From: Lachnospiraceae bacterium
GTDB taxonomy: Bacteria > Bacillota > Clostridia > Lachnospirales > Lachnospiraceae
Direction of reading: 5' to 3'
Length of the DNA: 32,007 nucleotides
Assembly: GCA_016281555.1 (NCBI GenBank)
Contig: JAEEIV010000082.1
Span: forward strand, 1 to 32,007
Shown here: positions 23,541 to 30,652 of the stretch, piece by piece
How the letters are laid out: every line of letters starts with the position of its first letter
Numbering within the stretch: position 1 is the stretch's first letter
Notes under the pieces: model-generated
The model's input: only the letters and a program-made list of their open reading frames with translations
What the model was told of the DNA's origin: nothing
Database searches by the model: none
Program-made: the position numbers and the translations under genes

Positions 23541-24884
23541 TCAGAACGGGAACCGCATGTTCCGGTGTCCCTTCTTTCCCATCATCCCGGTCATCTGCTT
23601 CATCATCTTCCGGGATTCCTCAAACTGCTTGACCATCCGGTGGATCTCATCCATCGGGATGCCGGAGCCCCGGGAGATCCGCGCCTTTCTGGACAGGCTC
23701 ATCGCATCGGGATGTGACCGTTCGTACGGCGTCATTGAAGAGATCATGACCTCGATCTTCTTCAGTTTTTCTTCGGATTCCTCGGTGTTCAGGTTCTTGA
23801 GGCCCTTGTTCCCGAGTCCCATGCCGGGCAGCATGCCGAGGATCGCCGAAATCCCGCCCATTTTCTTCATCGTGGCCATCTGCTCGAGGTAGTCGTTGTA
23901 ATCGAACTGCCCCTTGCGCATCTTCTTTTCCAGGGCTTTCGCATCCTCGACCTTGACTTCGGCTTCGACCTTTTCGATGAGCGACAATACGTCGCCCATG
24001 CCGAGCAGTCTCGACGCCATCCGGTCGGGATAAAAGACTTCGACGTCGCCTAACTTTTCCCCGACGCCGGAAAACAGGATCGGCTTTCCGGTCACCGCAC
24101 GGATGGACAATGCCGCGCCGCCTCTCGTGTCGCCGTCCAGTTTTGTCAGGATCACTCCGGTAATGCCGATCTGCTCTTCGAAACTCGCAGCCACGTTCAC
24201 GGCGTCCTGGCCGGTCATGGCGTCCACAGTCAGGATCGTCTGATCCACCGGGATCGCTTCCTTGACTTTCGACAGTTCCTCCATCATGGACTCGTCCACG
24301 TGGAGACGGCCGGCGGTATCGAGGATCAGGACGTTGAACCTGTTTTCCTTCGCATAAGCGTACGCCGCTTTCGCAATGGCCACGACGTCTGTGCTCTGTT
24401 CCACAGAAAAGACCGGCACGCCGACTTTTTCGCCGTTGATCTTCAGCTGTTCGACGGCCGCGGGCCGGTAGACGTCCAGTGCCGCAAGCAGCGGATTCTT
24501 ACCGTTTTTCTTAAACCGTGCGGCCAGTTTCGCCGCCATCGTCGTTTTACCTGCACCCTGGAGACCGGCCAGCATGAGCACGTCCAGTCCCGGCCTTAGT
24601 TCCAGTTCCACGGGATCCGGTCCGAGCAGCTTCACGAGTTCCTCGTGCACGATCTTGATGACCATCTGACCGGGATTCAGTCCGTTCAGGACGTCCTCAC
24701 CGACCGCACGCTCCTCGACCTGCTTCACGAAGCTTTTCACGACGCGGAAGTTCACGTCCGCTTCCAGAAGCGCCATCTTCACTTCCTTCATCGCCGCCTT
24801 TACGTCGGCTTCCGTGATCCGTCCGCCGTTCCGCAAGCCCCGGAAGATATTCTGAAATTTTTCGGATAAGCTTTCAAATGCCAT
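23541..24884 (-). CDS. ffh: Ffh, signal recognition particle protein (SRP54)
   Basis: GTPase that binds the SRP RNA and signal sequences and delivers ribosomes to FtsY at the membrane. The 447-residue protein has the N domain (1-90), the G domain with GLQGAGKTT at 107-115, [23 protein letters not shown] and a GxGE-type [12 protein letters not shown] motif, and a methionine-rich M domain at the C-terminus ([20 protein letters not shown]). The ATG at 24884 gives the usual [10 protein letters not shown] start; a TTG three codons earlier is an alternative, and the Shine-Dalgarno is weak, suggesting coupling to ylxM 28 bases upstream. Confidence 0.98.
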   Translation of the reverse strand: MAFESLSEKFQNIFRGLRNGGRITEADVKAAMKEVKMALLEADVNFRVVKSFVKQVEERAVGEDVLNGLNPGQMVIKIVHEELVKLLGPDPVELELRPGLDVLMLAGLQGAGKTTMAAKLAARFKKNGKNPLLAALDVYRPAAVEQLKINGEKVGVPVFSVEQSTDVVAIAKAAYAYAKENRFNVLILDTAGRLHVDESMMEELSKVKEAIPVDQTILTVDAMTGQDAVNVAASFEEQIGITGVILTKLDGDTRGGAALSIRAVTGKPILFSGVGEKLGDVEVFYPDRMASRLLGMGDVLSLIEKVEAEVKVEDAKALEKKMRKGQFDYNDYLEQMATMKKMGGISAILGMLPGMGLGNKGLKNLNTEESEEKLKKIEVMISSMTPYERSHPDAMSLSRKARISRGSGIPMDEIHRMVKQFEESRKMMKQMTGMMGKKGHRNMRFPF

Positions 24885-24912
24885 ATTCTTCAACCACTGA
24901 TTTCCAAACGGT

Positions 24913-25245
24913 TTACTGCAATGCGTTCAGGATCGTCTCCGCCAGTTCCCGCACTTTCGATGTGTTCTCCGACCGCTTTTCCGTATCCTTTACGATCTCC
25001 TCCGCAGCCTTCCGGATCACCCTCGACTGCGCTACCATATGCAGTTTCGACTCGTATTCCTCCAGCGCCTGATTGCACCGGCGGATGAGGTCGTGGACGC
25101 CCTGCCTCGAAATGCCGTACTCTTCCGCTGCTTCCGAAAGCGACATGTCATTGAAGACGACGTTTTCGTAGATCTCCTTCTGATGCTCGGTCAGGAGATC
25201 TCCGTAATAATCGTACAGCAGCGTTTTTTCGTATATTTCTTCCAT
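24913..25245 (-). CDS. ylxM: YlxM (UPF0122), helix-turn-helix SRP-associated protein
   Basis: A 110-residue sigma-70-region-4-like helix-turn-helix protein that is almost always encoded just before ffh and interacts with SRP components in streptococci. Conserved features are [49 protein letters not shown]; the helix-turn-helix spans about residues 34-58. The C-terminal half is charged and helical. The ATG is 27 bases downstream of the -10 of a strong promoter, so this gene leads the long minus-strand unit with a short leader and ACGGGGA as ribosome binding site. Confidence 0.94.
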   Translation of the reverse strand: MEEIYEKTLLYDYYGDLLTEHQKEIYENVVFNDMSLSEAAEEYGISRQGVHDLIRRCNQALEEYESKLHMVAQSRVIRKAAEEIVKDTEKRSENTSKVRELAETILNALQ

Positions 25246-25271
25246 TTCGTCCCCGTTCTTGATCCTTGCTC

Positions 25272-25300
25272 ATCATAGCAGAGAGGGGACCTCTTGTCAA
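25272..25300 (-). promoter_or_regulatory. Strong sigmaA promoter for the ylxM-ffh unit
   Basis: On the minus strand a perfect -35 TTGACA (25295-25300) and -10 TATGAT (25272-25277) are 17 bases apart. The spacer holds an AGAGG/CCTCT inverted repeat. Transcription would start near 25265, about 20 bases before the ylxM ATG. This is the only clear promoter I see for the sixteen minus-strand genes that follow. Confidence 0.85.
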
Positions 25301-25339
25301 GTATTTTTTCTTTACACCAAAAAACGTTCAAAAAAACCC

Positions 25340-25368
25340 TTGACAAATCGGATTTTTTCCTGTATCAT
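25340..25368 (+). promoter_or_regulatory. SigmaA promoter for tRNA-Val
   Basis: A perfect -35 TTGACA (25340-25345) and -10 TATCAT (25363-25368) with 17-base spacing lie 12 bases before the tRNA. It is back-to-back with the ylxM promoter; 39 bases separate the two -35 boxes. The stretch between them (25301-25339) is A/T-rich with A- and T-runs, which may act as an UP-type element for one or both. Confidence 0.85.
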
Positions 25369-25379
25369 TTGTGTCCTAC

Positions 25380-25453
25380 GGACGATTAGCTCAGCTGGTA
25401 TGAGCATTCGCTTGACGTGCGAAGGGTCACAGGTTCGAGCCCTGTATCGTCCA
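25380..25453 (+). tRNA. tRNA-Val (anticodon GAC)
   Basis: A 74-base cloverleaf. The acceptor stem is GGACGAT (25380-25386) with ATCGTCC (25446-25452) and discriminator A at 25453. The D-arm is GCTC/GAGC, the anticodon stem TTCGC/GCGAA with loop TTGACGT, giving anticodon GAC at 25414-25416, and the T-arm is ACAGG-TTCGAGC-CCTGT. CCA is not encoded after the discriminator (GAG follows), so it must be added enzymatically. It reads GUC and GUU valine codons; GUC is common in the genes here. Confidence 0.97.
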
Positions 25454-25459
25454 GAGATC

Positions 25460-25499
25460 AAGGCCCTCTTCCGTAACCGCGGAAGAGGGCCTTTCTTTT
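25460..25499 (+). terminator. Intrinsic terminator after tRNA-Val
   Basis: A perfect 14-bp stem (25460-25473 with 25480-25493) with a six-base loop TAACCG is followed by a T-rich tail TTTCTTTT. It begins 6 bases after the tRNA, isolating it as a single-gene transcript. Confidence 0.93.
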
Positions 25500-25551
25500 C
25501 AGCAGTCAGCGTTCTCGACAGACAGCGTACAATAAGAAAAAGAGGTATGTC

Positions 25552-26676
25552 ATGAAAAAACTCTTGTTGCTCATTGCCGTATTTGCTCTCCTCATTCCCG
25601 CCGGTCTCACCGCCTGCAAGCAGCAGCCGGAAACGAAGACCTTCAAGGTAATGCATGAAGAGAAATTCGGCGGCATCTATTTCGACAGCACGATCGATGC
25701 GTTCAACGCGCTCGGCTTCTCCTACGGCGACAGCGTCGACATCGAATTCTCGAACGGGACGTCCATGAAGGATCTTCCCTACTACAACGGCTATTACGTC
25801 GACATCGGCGATCCGCTCCTCGTCGCATATCCCGGCTATCCCTACATTGAAGCCGCGATCAATTACGGCGACGACCCCTGGATCGGTCTCGGACTCGACG
25901 ACAGCTGCACGGCGACGATCACGCTGAAGGAAAAAGGGAAATACCTCTCCGTTCAGAACGCCCGGGACATCACCTACTCCGACGAGCAGGGCGACACCGA
26001 AGACGCGGTCTTCGGCAATTTCCGTTCCGTGAACGTGGGCAGCCTCAAGCAGGACATCCTCTTCCGCTCGGCCTCTCCCTGCAATAACGAACACAACCGG
26101 GCGGCCGTCGTGGACCGTCTCATTTCGGCAGCCGGCATCGGTTTCATCATTGACCTTTCGGACAATGAAGAAGAAATCGGAACCCATATCAACGCATCGG
26201 ATTTCAATTCTCCGTATTTCCTGTCGCTTTATGAAGCGGGCAAGGTCACCGCGCTCGGCTTGAGCGCGAACTTCAAGAGCGAAAGCTTCGCCGCAAGTCT
26301 CGCTGCCGGCCTCACGAAAGCCGCAAAAAACGACGGTCCCTACCTCGTCCACTGTGTGGAAGGCAAGGACCGTACCGGATACGTCATGATGCTTCTGGAA
26401 GCGCTTTCCGGCGCCTCGTATCAGGAGATCATTGACGATTACATGGTGACCTACGACAATTACTACGGCATCAACGAGACGAGTGACAAAGAACGCTATG
26501 ACGTCATCAAGGAAAAGAACATGGACGCCATGATCGCCTACGTGACCGGAATGGCCGCAGATACCGATTTTTCAGAAATCGATCTCACCCCTTACGCCTA
26601 TCAGAAGCTCATGGAAATGGGCATGGCGAAAGAAGACGTCGATCTGCTTCAATCCAAACTGACCCGGAAAAACTGA
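25552..26676 (+). CDS. Lipoprotein tyrosine-protein phosphatase with an N-terminal extra domain
   Basis: A 374-residue secreted lipoprotein. The signal peptide ends in the lipobox LTAC with Cys22 as lipidation site. Residues about 30-140 form a separate beta-rich domain (FNALGFSYGDSVDIEFSNG, YYVDIGDPLLVAYPGYPYIEAAINYGD, ATITLKEKGKYL) that resembles, in my judgement, the C-terminal domain of SAM-hydroxide adenosyltransferase-like proteins. The second part (about 150-374) is a Y_phosphatase3-type phosphatase with the P-loop HCVEGKDRTGY: nucleophile Cys268 and Arg274. FRSASPCNNEHNRAAVVD and DLSDNEEEI fit the family. The substrate on the cell surface is unknown. AGAGGT lies 5-6 bases before the ATG; no convincing promoter is seen, so readthrough of the tRNA terminator or a non-standard promoter is possible. 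Confidence 0.88.
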   Translation: MKKLLLLIAVFALLIPAGLTACKQQPETKTFKVMHEEKFGGIYFDSTIDAFNALGFSYGDSVDIEFSNGTSMKDLPYYNGYYVDIGDPLLVAYPGYPYIEAAINYGDDPWIGLGLDDSCTATITLKEKGKYLSVQNARDITYSDEQGDTEDAVFGNFRSVNVGSLKQDILFRSASPCNNEHNRAAVVDRLISAAGIGFIIDLSDNEEEIGTHINASDFNSPYFLSLYEAGKVTALGLSANFKSESFAASLAAGLTKAAKNDGPYLVHCVEGKDRTGYVMMLLEALSGASYQEIIDDYMVTYDNYYGINETSDKERYDVIKEKNMDAMIAYVTGMAADTDFSEIDLTPYAYQKLMEMGMAKEDVDLLQSKLTRKN

Positions 26677-26682
26677 CCGGCG

Positions 26683-27633
26683 TCAACGATCGCAGCAGGG
26701 ATCGGGACGGGCCGTCTTCGGTTCGTCCTTCCCGGGCGCGGTCACGTCGCCGAGACCGGTCGTCTCGGTGAACATCACGTTTCTTCTTACCATCTCCGTG
26801 GCATCCGTCGGAATGATGATCTTCGACGCCTTGCCGTCCGCCAGCTTCACGAGCGACTCGTACCGCTTGAGTTCCAGAACTTTGTCGTCCACGCCGGCTT
26901 CAAGCAGCGCCCTGAGGCCGTCCGCTTCCGCTTTCTTCGCTAAGAAGACCGCTTTCGCTTCACCTTCCGCCCGCGCGATCCGGGCATCTCTCTCACCTTC
27001 CGCTTCCAGGATCATGGCCTGCTTGTCACCCTGAGCTCTCGTAATGACCGCCTGTTTATGTCCTTCCGCTTCCAGCACCGTCTGACGGCGGTCGCGTTCC
27101 GCCTTCATTTCCTTCTCCATCGCGTTCTGGATCTCCATCGGAGGATTGATGTTCTTCAATTCCACCCGGGTGACCTTGATGCCCCAGCGGTCCGTCGCTT
27201 CGTCGAGGATCGTCGTCAGCTTGCCGTTGATCGTGTCGCGGCTCGTCAGCGTTTCGTCGAGCGACAGCTCGCCGACGATATTACGGAGCGAAGTCGCGGA
27301 CAGGAAACTTAAAGCCTCCACCGGGTTTTCCGCGCCGTACGCATAAAGCTTCGCGTCGAAAATGTGATAATACACGACCGAGTCGATCTGCATCGTGACG
27401 TTGTCCTTCGTGATGACCGGCTGCGGCGGGGTGTCCAGCACCTTTTCCTTCACCGTCATCCGTTTCATGACCTTGTCAATGAACGGCACCTTGTAATGCA
27501 GCCCCGCCGTCCAGGTGGCGTGATACTTTCCGAGACGCTCGACGACGTATTCATACGTCTGCGGCACGAGTCTCAGCCCGCCGATCAGAATGATGAGCGC
27601 CAGAATGGCAACGGTCAAAATGATATACCACAT
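26683..27633 (-). CDS. SPFH/stomatin-like membrane protein (QmcA type)
   Basis: A 316-residue band-7 protein that probably organises membrane microdomains or protects membrane protein quality. It has one N-terminal membrane segment (about 3-22), the SPFH domain (VPQTYEYVVERLGKYHATWTAGLHYKVPFIDKV through DRWGIKVTRVELKNINPP) and a long coiled-coil region (about 170-250, rich in AEGE/RAEGEA repeats). The C-terminal tail is DPCCDR. Genes of this family often pair with nfeD; here the neighbour is an SGNH hydrolase instead. A very strong AAGGAGGG lies 6 bases before the ATG. The stop is 6 bases from the converging phosphatase gene, with no visible terminator between them. Confidence 0.92.
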   Translation of the reverse strand: MWYIILTVAILALIILIGGLRLVPQTYEYVVERLGKYHATWTAGLHYKVPFIDKVMKRMTVKEKVLDTPPQPVITKDNVTMQIDSVVYYHIFDAKLYAYGAENPVEALSFLSATSLRNIVGELSLDETLTSRDTINGKLTTILDEATDRWGIKVTRVELKNINPPMEIQNAMEKEMKAERDRRQTVLEAEGHKQAVITRAQGDKQAMILEAEGERDARIARAEGEAKAVFLAKKAEADGLRALLEAGVDDKVLELKRYESLVKLADGKASKIIIPTDATEMVRRNVMFTETTGLGDVTAPGKDEPKTARPDPCCDR

Positions 27634-27687
27634 GTTATCCCTCCTTTGTTCGGAAAAATCCGATTTTCTTTATTCTTTCCTTTACGG

Positions 27688-28584
27688 TTACGGTACCAGT
27701 TCGTCCGGGAACGGTTCGAAATATTCACTGAACGAGAGGTTCAGACGGTCGACGACGTAGCGGTAGATTTCCTGATTCGTCGCCGGACTGTAATGCACGC
27801 CGTCGCTGTAAGTGAGCGCGTTCTTGTAGATATACTCTCCGACGGCGAGGTAGATCGCGTAGCAGTCGTTCTGCATCCGGGCATTGAAATCGTTGATCTC
27901 GGGATTGACCTGATAGGTCTTCACGATCGTGGTCCCGCGGTAATTGCCGACGGTGCGGCCGACCGACATGAAATAGAACCGGACGTTCGGGTATTCGTTC
28001 GTCAGCCGGTTGATGAGGGCAATGTAATCGGAAACCGTGAACGCGGACCAGCCCTTCGTATTGTTCGCGCAGTCATTGACGCCCATCTCGATGATGACGT
28101 TCCACGGCTCTCCGTCCGAAACGTAATTCTTCATTTCCGGAACGGCGGTGTCGCGGAACCATTCGAAATACATCGCGCCCTTCGCAATGAACACGTCGAG
28201 CGGGGACTGCCCCTGCATGACGCGCTGCAGGCCGACCATCCGGGAATCTCCGATCCAGATCCTGCGATAAGACGAGCGGTCCTCCTCTTCATGATAGGTC
28301 GGACGCGGATATGTCTCCTCCGGGACCGTCGGCTCCTCGGTGGGTTCCGGCGGAACGGTCGTCAGTTCCGCTTCTTCCGTGCTTCCGGTCTCCGTCTCCG
28401 CGCTGACGTCCGAAACGTCTGAAGACGTCCCCGTTTCTCCCTGCGTTCCTGCCGCAGACCGGTTTTTCCCCGTCATCACGAAGAACAGCAGCGCGACGAA
28501 AAAGATCGAGAAAAAGCCGAGCAGTCCGCCCAGTATTCCGATCATCACTTTTTTCCTTTTCCGTTCCTGCCTGACGTTCTTCAT
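27688..28584 (-). CDS. Membrane-anchored SGNH/GDSL hydrolase
   Basis: A 298-residue protein with a basic N-terminus, one membrane segment (about 13-38), a Ser/Thr/Glu/Pro-rich extracellular linker (about 42-100) and an SGNH hydrolase domain. Catalytic blocks are visible: Ser114 in WIGDSRMVG, Gly136, Asn170 in MGVNDC and the Asp261/His264 pair in SDGVHYS. Such enzymes remove acyl groups from polysaccharides, peptidoglycan or lipids; the substrate is unknown. Topology predicts an outward-facing enzyme. A weak AGGCAG precedes the ATG, which lies 13 bases after recG, so coupling is likely. Confidence 0.9.
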   Translation of the reverse strand: MKNVRQERKRKKVMIGILGGLLGFFSIFFVALLFFVMTGKNRSAAGTQGETGTSSDVSDVSAETETGSTEEAELTTVPPEPTEEPTVPEETYPRPTYHEEEDRSSYRRIWIGDSRMVGLQRVMQGQSPLDVFIAKGAMYFEWFRDTAVPEMKNYVSDGEPWNVIIEMGVNDCANNTKGWSAFTVSDYIALINRLTNEYPNVRFYFMSVGRTVGNYRGTTIVKTYQVNPEINDFNARMQNDCYAIYLAVGEYIYKNALTYSDGVHYSPATNQEIYRYVVDRLNLSFSEYFEPFPDELVP

Positions 28585-28597
28585 TATCTGCCTATGG

Positions 28598-30592
28598 TCA
28601 AAGGACCGGCGACGATACGCCGTCCTCCCGTTTTACCGTTCTTTCCGCGGCTTCTTCCGCGCATTTCAGGATCGCCGCGTCCTTATAAATGTCCGCGAGA
28701 CGGAACGCCAGATCGCCGGACTGGCGGATCCCGAAGAAATCTCCGGGCCCCCTAAGCCGCAGATCCTCGGACGCGATGAAAAAGCCGTCGTTCGAAGACG
28801 CCAGGACCTCGAGCCGTTCCCGTGACGCGTCGGATTTCGTGGTATCGACGAGGATGCAGTAGGACTGGTACTGTCCCCGTCCGACCCGGCCCCGGAGCTG
28901 ATGGAGTTCCGCGAGTCCGAACCGTTCCGCATTCTCGATCATGATCACCGTCGCGTTCGGCACGTCGATGCCGACTTCAATGACCGTCGTGGAAACGAGC
29001 ACGCCGATCTCGTTCTTTCCGAACGCTTCCATGATCCTCTCTTTTTCCTCGCCCTTCATCCGCCCGTGCAATGCCTCGACGCGGACGCCGGGAAGGACGT
29101 TTCTAAGCGCCTTCGCATAATCGCCGACGTTTTCACCTTCATTGCCCTCAGTCTCCGTCACTTTCGGACAGATCACGTACGCCTGGCGGCCGGCGGCAAG
29201 TTCCTTCTTGATGAAGGCGTACGCCTTGCCGCGGTATTCGATATCCACGAGCGCGTTCTTGATGGGCAGCCGGTTCTTCGGAAGTTCGTCAATGATCGAG
29301 ACGTTCATGTCGCCGTACAGGATCATGCCGAGGGTCCTCGGGATCGGCGTCGCGGACATCACGAGCACGTGCGGCATCCGTCCTTTTTCCGACAGCGCCT
29401 TTCTCTGATTCACGCCGAACCGGTGCTGCTCGTCCGTCACGACGAGCGCCAGGTCGGAATAATGCACCTTTTCCTGGATCAGGGCGTTCGTGCCCACGAT
29501 GATGTCAGTCTGATGGAGGGCGATCTTTTCCTCCGCCGTCCTTCTCTCCCTCGCGGTCATGCTGCCCGTCAGCAGCGTGACGGAAAGATTCAGACCGTAC
29601 GCCTCGCTCCATTTCCGGAAATTCTCCGCATGCTGCTTCGCAAGCACCTCCGTCGGCGCCATGATCGCGCTCTGGTACCCGTTCAGCGCGGCTTCATACA
29701 TCAGCAGGAAGGCAATGATCGTTTTCCCGCTGCCGACGTCGCCCTGGACGAGCCGGTTCATGACCGAAGGACCGGACACGTCGTCCCTGAGTTCGCGGAG
29801 CACTTTCGCCTGCGCCCCGGTCAATGTAAACGGGAGCGCCTCCACGACTTCGTCGACTTCCTTCCGGTCGCCGAATACGAACGAATTCGGCACTTTTTCG
29901 ACGTTTTTCTTCAGTTCCTTAATTCGTACCAGGAACCGGTAAAATTCTTCGAAAACCAGCCTTTTTCGCGCAATGAGGAAGGCTTCCTTCGAGGAGGGGA
30001 AATGTATCTCCCGGATCGCCTTCCGGATGTCCGTGAGACCGTAGGCCGAAAGCAGCTTTTCCGACAGCGTTTCTTCCGGCAATGCCCCGCCGTCGAGCGC
30101 CGCCTTCACGGCCTTGGAAACGACGTTTCCCTTCAGATCGCGGTTCAACGGGTAGACCGGACGGAGCGTGCTTTCCAGCTCACGGTATTCCTCCGCGCGG
30201 AAGACCTTCGGCTGAGAAAACCGGCGCGTGATCCCGTTTCCGTTCAGCCGTCCCCTGATCACGTATTCCGATCCGGCCTTCAATGAACCGGAAAGATACG
30301 GCATGTTGAACCAGACCGCCTTCACGGTGCCGGAATCATCCCGGAACACGGCTTCCGTGATCTTCATGTTCCGGACGTATCTCGTGACCGGGGACGTAAG
30401 AAGCACCCCGGAAAACGCGGCCTCGTCCCGGTAGCGGAGCATCGATGCCGGAACCGGAGGCTCAAAACACTCGTAAGACCGCGGAAAATAGTACAACAGC
30501 TCTCGTACCGTCGTCACGCCGGCTTTCCGGAACGCGCTCTCTGCCTTCTCTCCGATGCCCTTGATTGTCCTGATGCCGTCGTCCAGGTTCAT
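28598..30592 (-). CDS. recG: RecG, ATP-dependent DNA helicase of replication-fork reversal
   Basis: Double-stranded DNA translocase that regresses stalled forks and processes Holliday junctions and D-loops. The 664-residue protein has the N-terminal wedge/OB domain (about 50-150), helicase motif I GDVGSGKT at 284-291, motif II DEQH at 387-390 followed by RFGVNQR, motif III VMSATPIPRT, and motif VI QLRGRVGRG, plus the RecG C-terminal TRG-like region ending in FRLADIYKDAAIL. The ATG at 30592 has GGAG about 5 bases upstream; an earlier GTG overlaps that site. A terminator lies just upstream, which may reduce expression from fakA. Confidence 0.97.
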   Translation of the reverse strand: MNLDDGIRTIKGIGEKAESAFRKAGVTTVRELLYYFPRSYECFEPPVPASMLRYRDEAAFSGVLLTSPVTRYVRNMKITEAVFRDDSGTVKAVWFNMPYLSGSLKAGSEYVIRGRLNGNGITRRFSQPKVFRAEEYRELESTLRPVYPLNRDLKGNVVSKAVKAALDGGALPEETLSEKLLSAYGLTDIRKAIREIHFPSSKEAFLIARKRLVFEEFYRFLVRIKELKKNVEKVPNSFVFGDRKEVDEVVEALPFTLTGAQAKVLRELRDDVSGPSVMNRLVQGDVGSGKTIIAFLLMYEAALNGYQSAIMAPTEVLAKQHAENFRKWSEAYGLNLSVTLLTGSMTARERRTAEEKIALHQTDIIVGTNALIQEKVHYSDLALVVTDEQHRFGVNQRKALSEKGRMPHVLVMSATPIPRTLGMILYGDMNVSIIDELPKNRLPIKNALVDIEYRGKAYAFIKKELAAGRQAYVICPKVTETEGNEGENVGDYAKALRNVLPGVRVEALHGRMKGEEKERIMEAFGKNEIGVLVSTTVIEVGIDVPNATVIMIENAERFGLAELHQLRGRVGRGQYQSYCILVDTTKSDASRERLEVLASSNDGFFIASEDLRLRGPGDFFGIRQSGDLAFRLADIYKDAAILKCAEEAAERTVKREDGVSSPVL

Positions 30593-30612
30593 ATTCACTC
30601 CGTCCGCATCTC

Positions 30613-30646
30613 AAAAAAGGGGCTGTCCGGTCGTTCCGGGCAGCCC
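30613..30646 (-). terminator. Intrinsic terminator between the fakA-like gene and recG
   Basis: On the minus strand GGGCTG-C-CCGG (30646-30636) pairs with CCGG-A-CAGCCC (30630-30620), ten pairs with one C-A mismatch and a 5-base loop, followed by one base and T6 (30618-30613). It begins 7 bases after the fakA-like stop and ends 20 bases before the recG ATG, so recG expression depends on readthrough or on a promoter inside the upstream gene. Confidence 0.85.
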
Positions 30647-30652
30647 TCCGTG

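Noticed and set aside
25505-25533. Possible promoter with TACAAT before the lipoprotein phosphatase
   Set aside because: No acceptable -35 sequence is found 16-18 bases upstream.
26677-26682. Terminator between the convergent phosphatase and SPFH genes
   Set aside because: Only six bases separate the stop codons, and I see no hairpin with a T-tract on either strand around them.
28901-30286. Long open frame (461 codons) on the plus strand opposite recG
   Set aside because: Antisense shadow of a clear recG; no ribosome binding site or family features.
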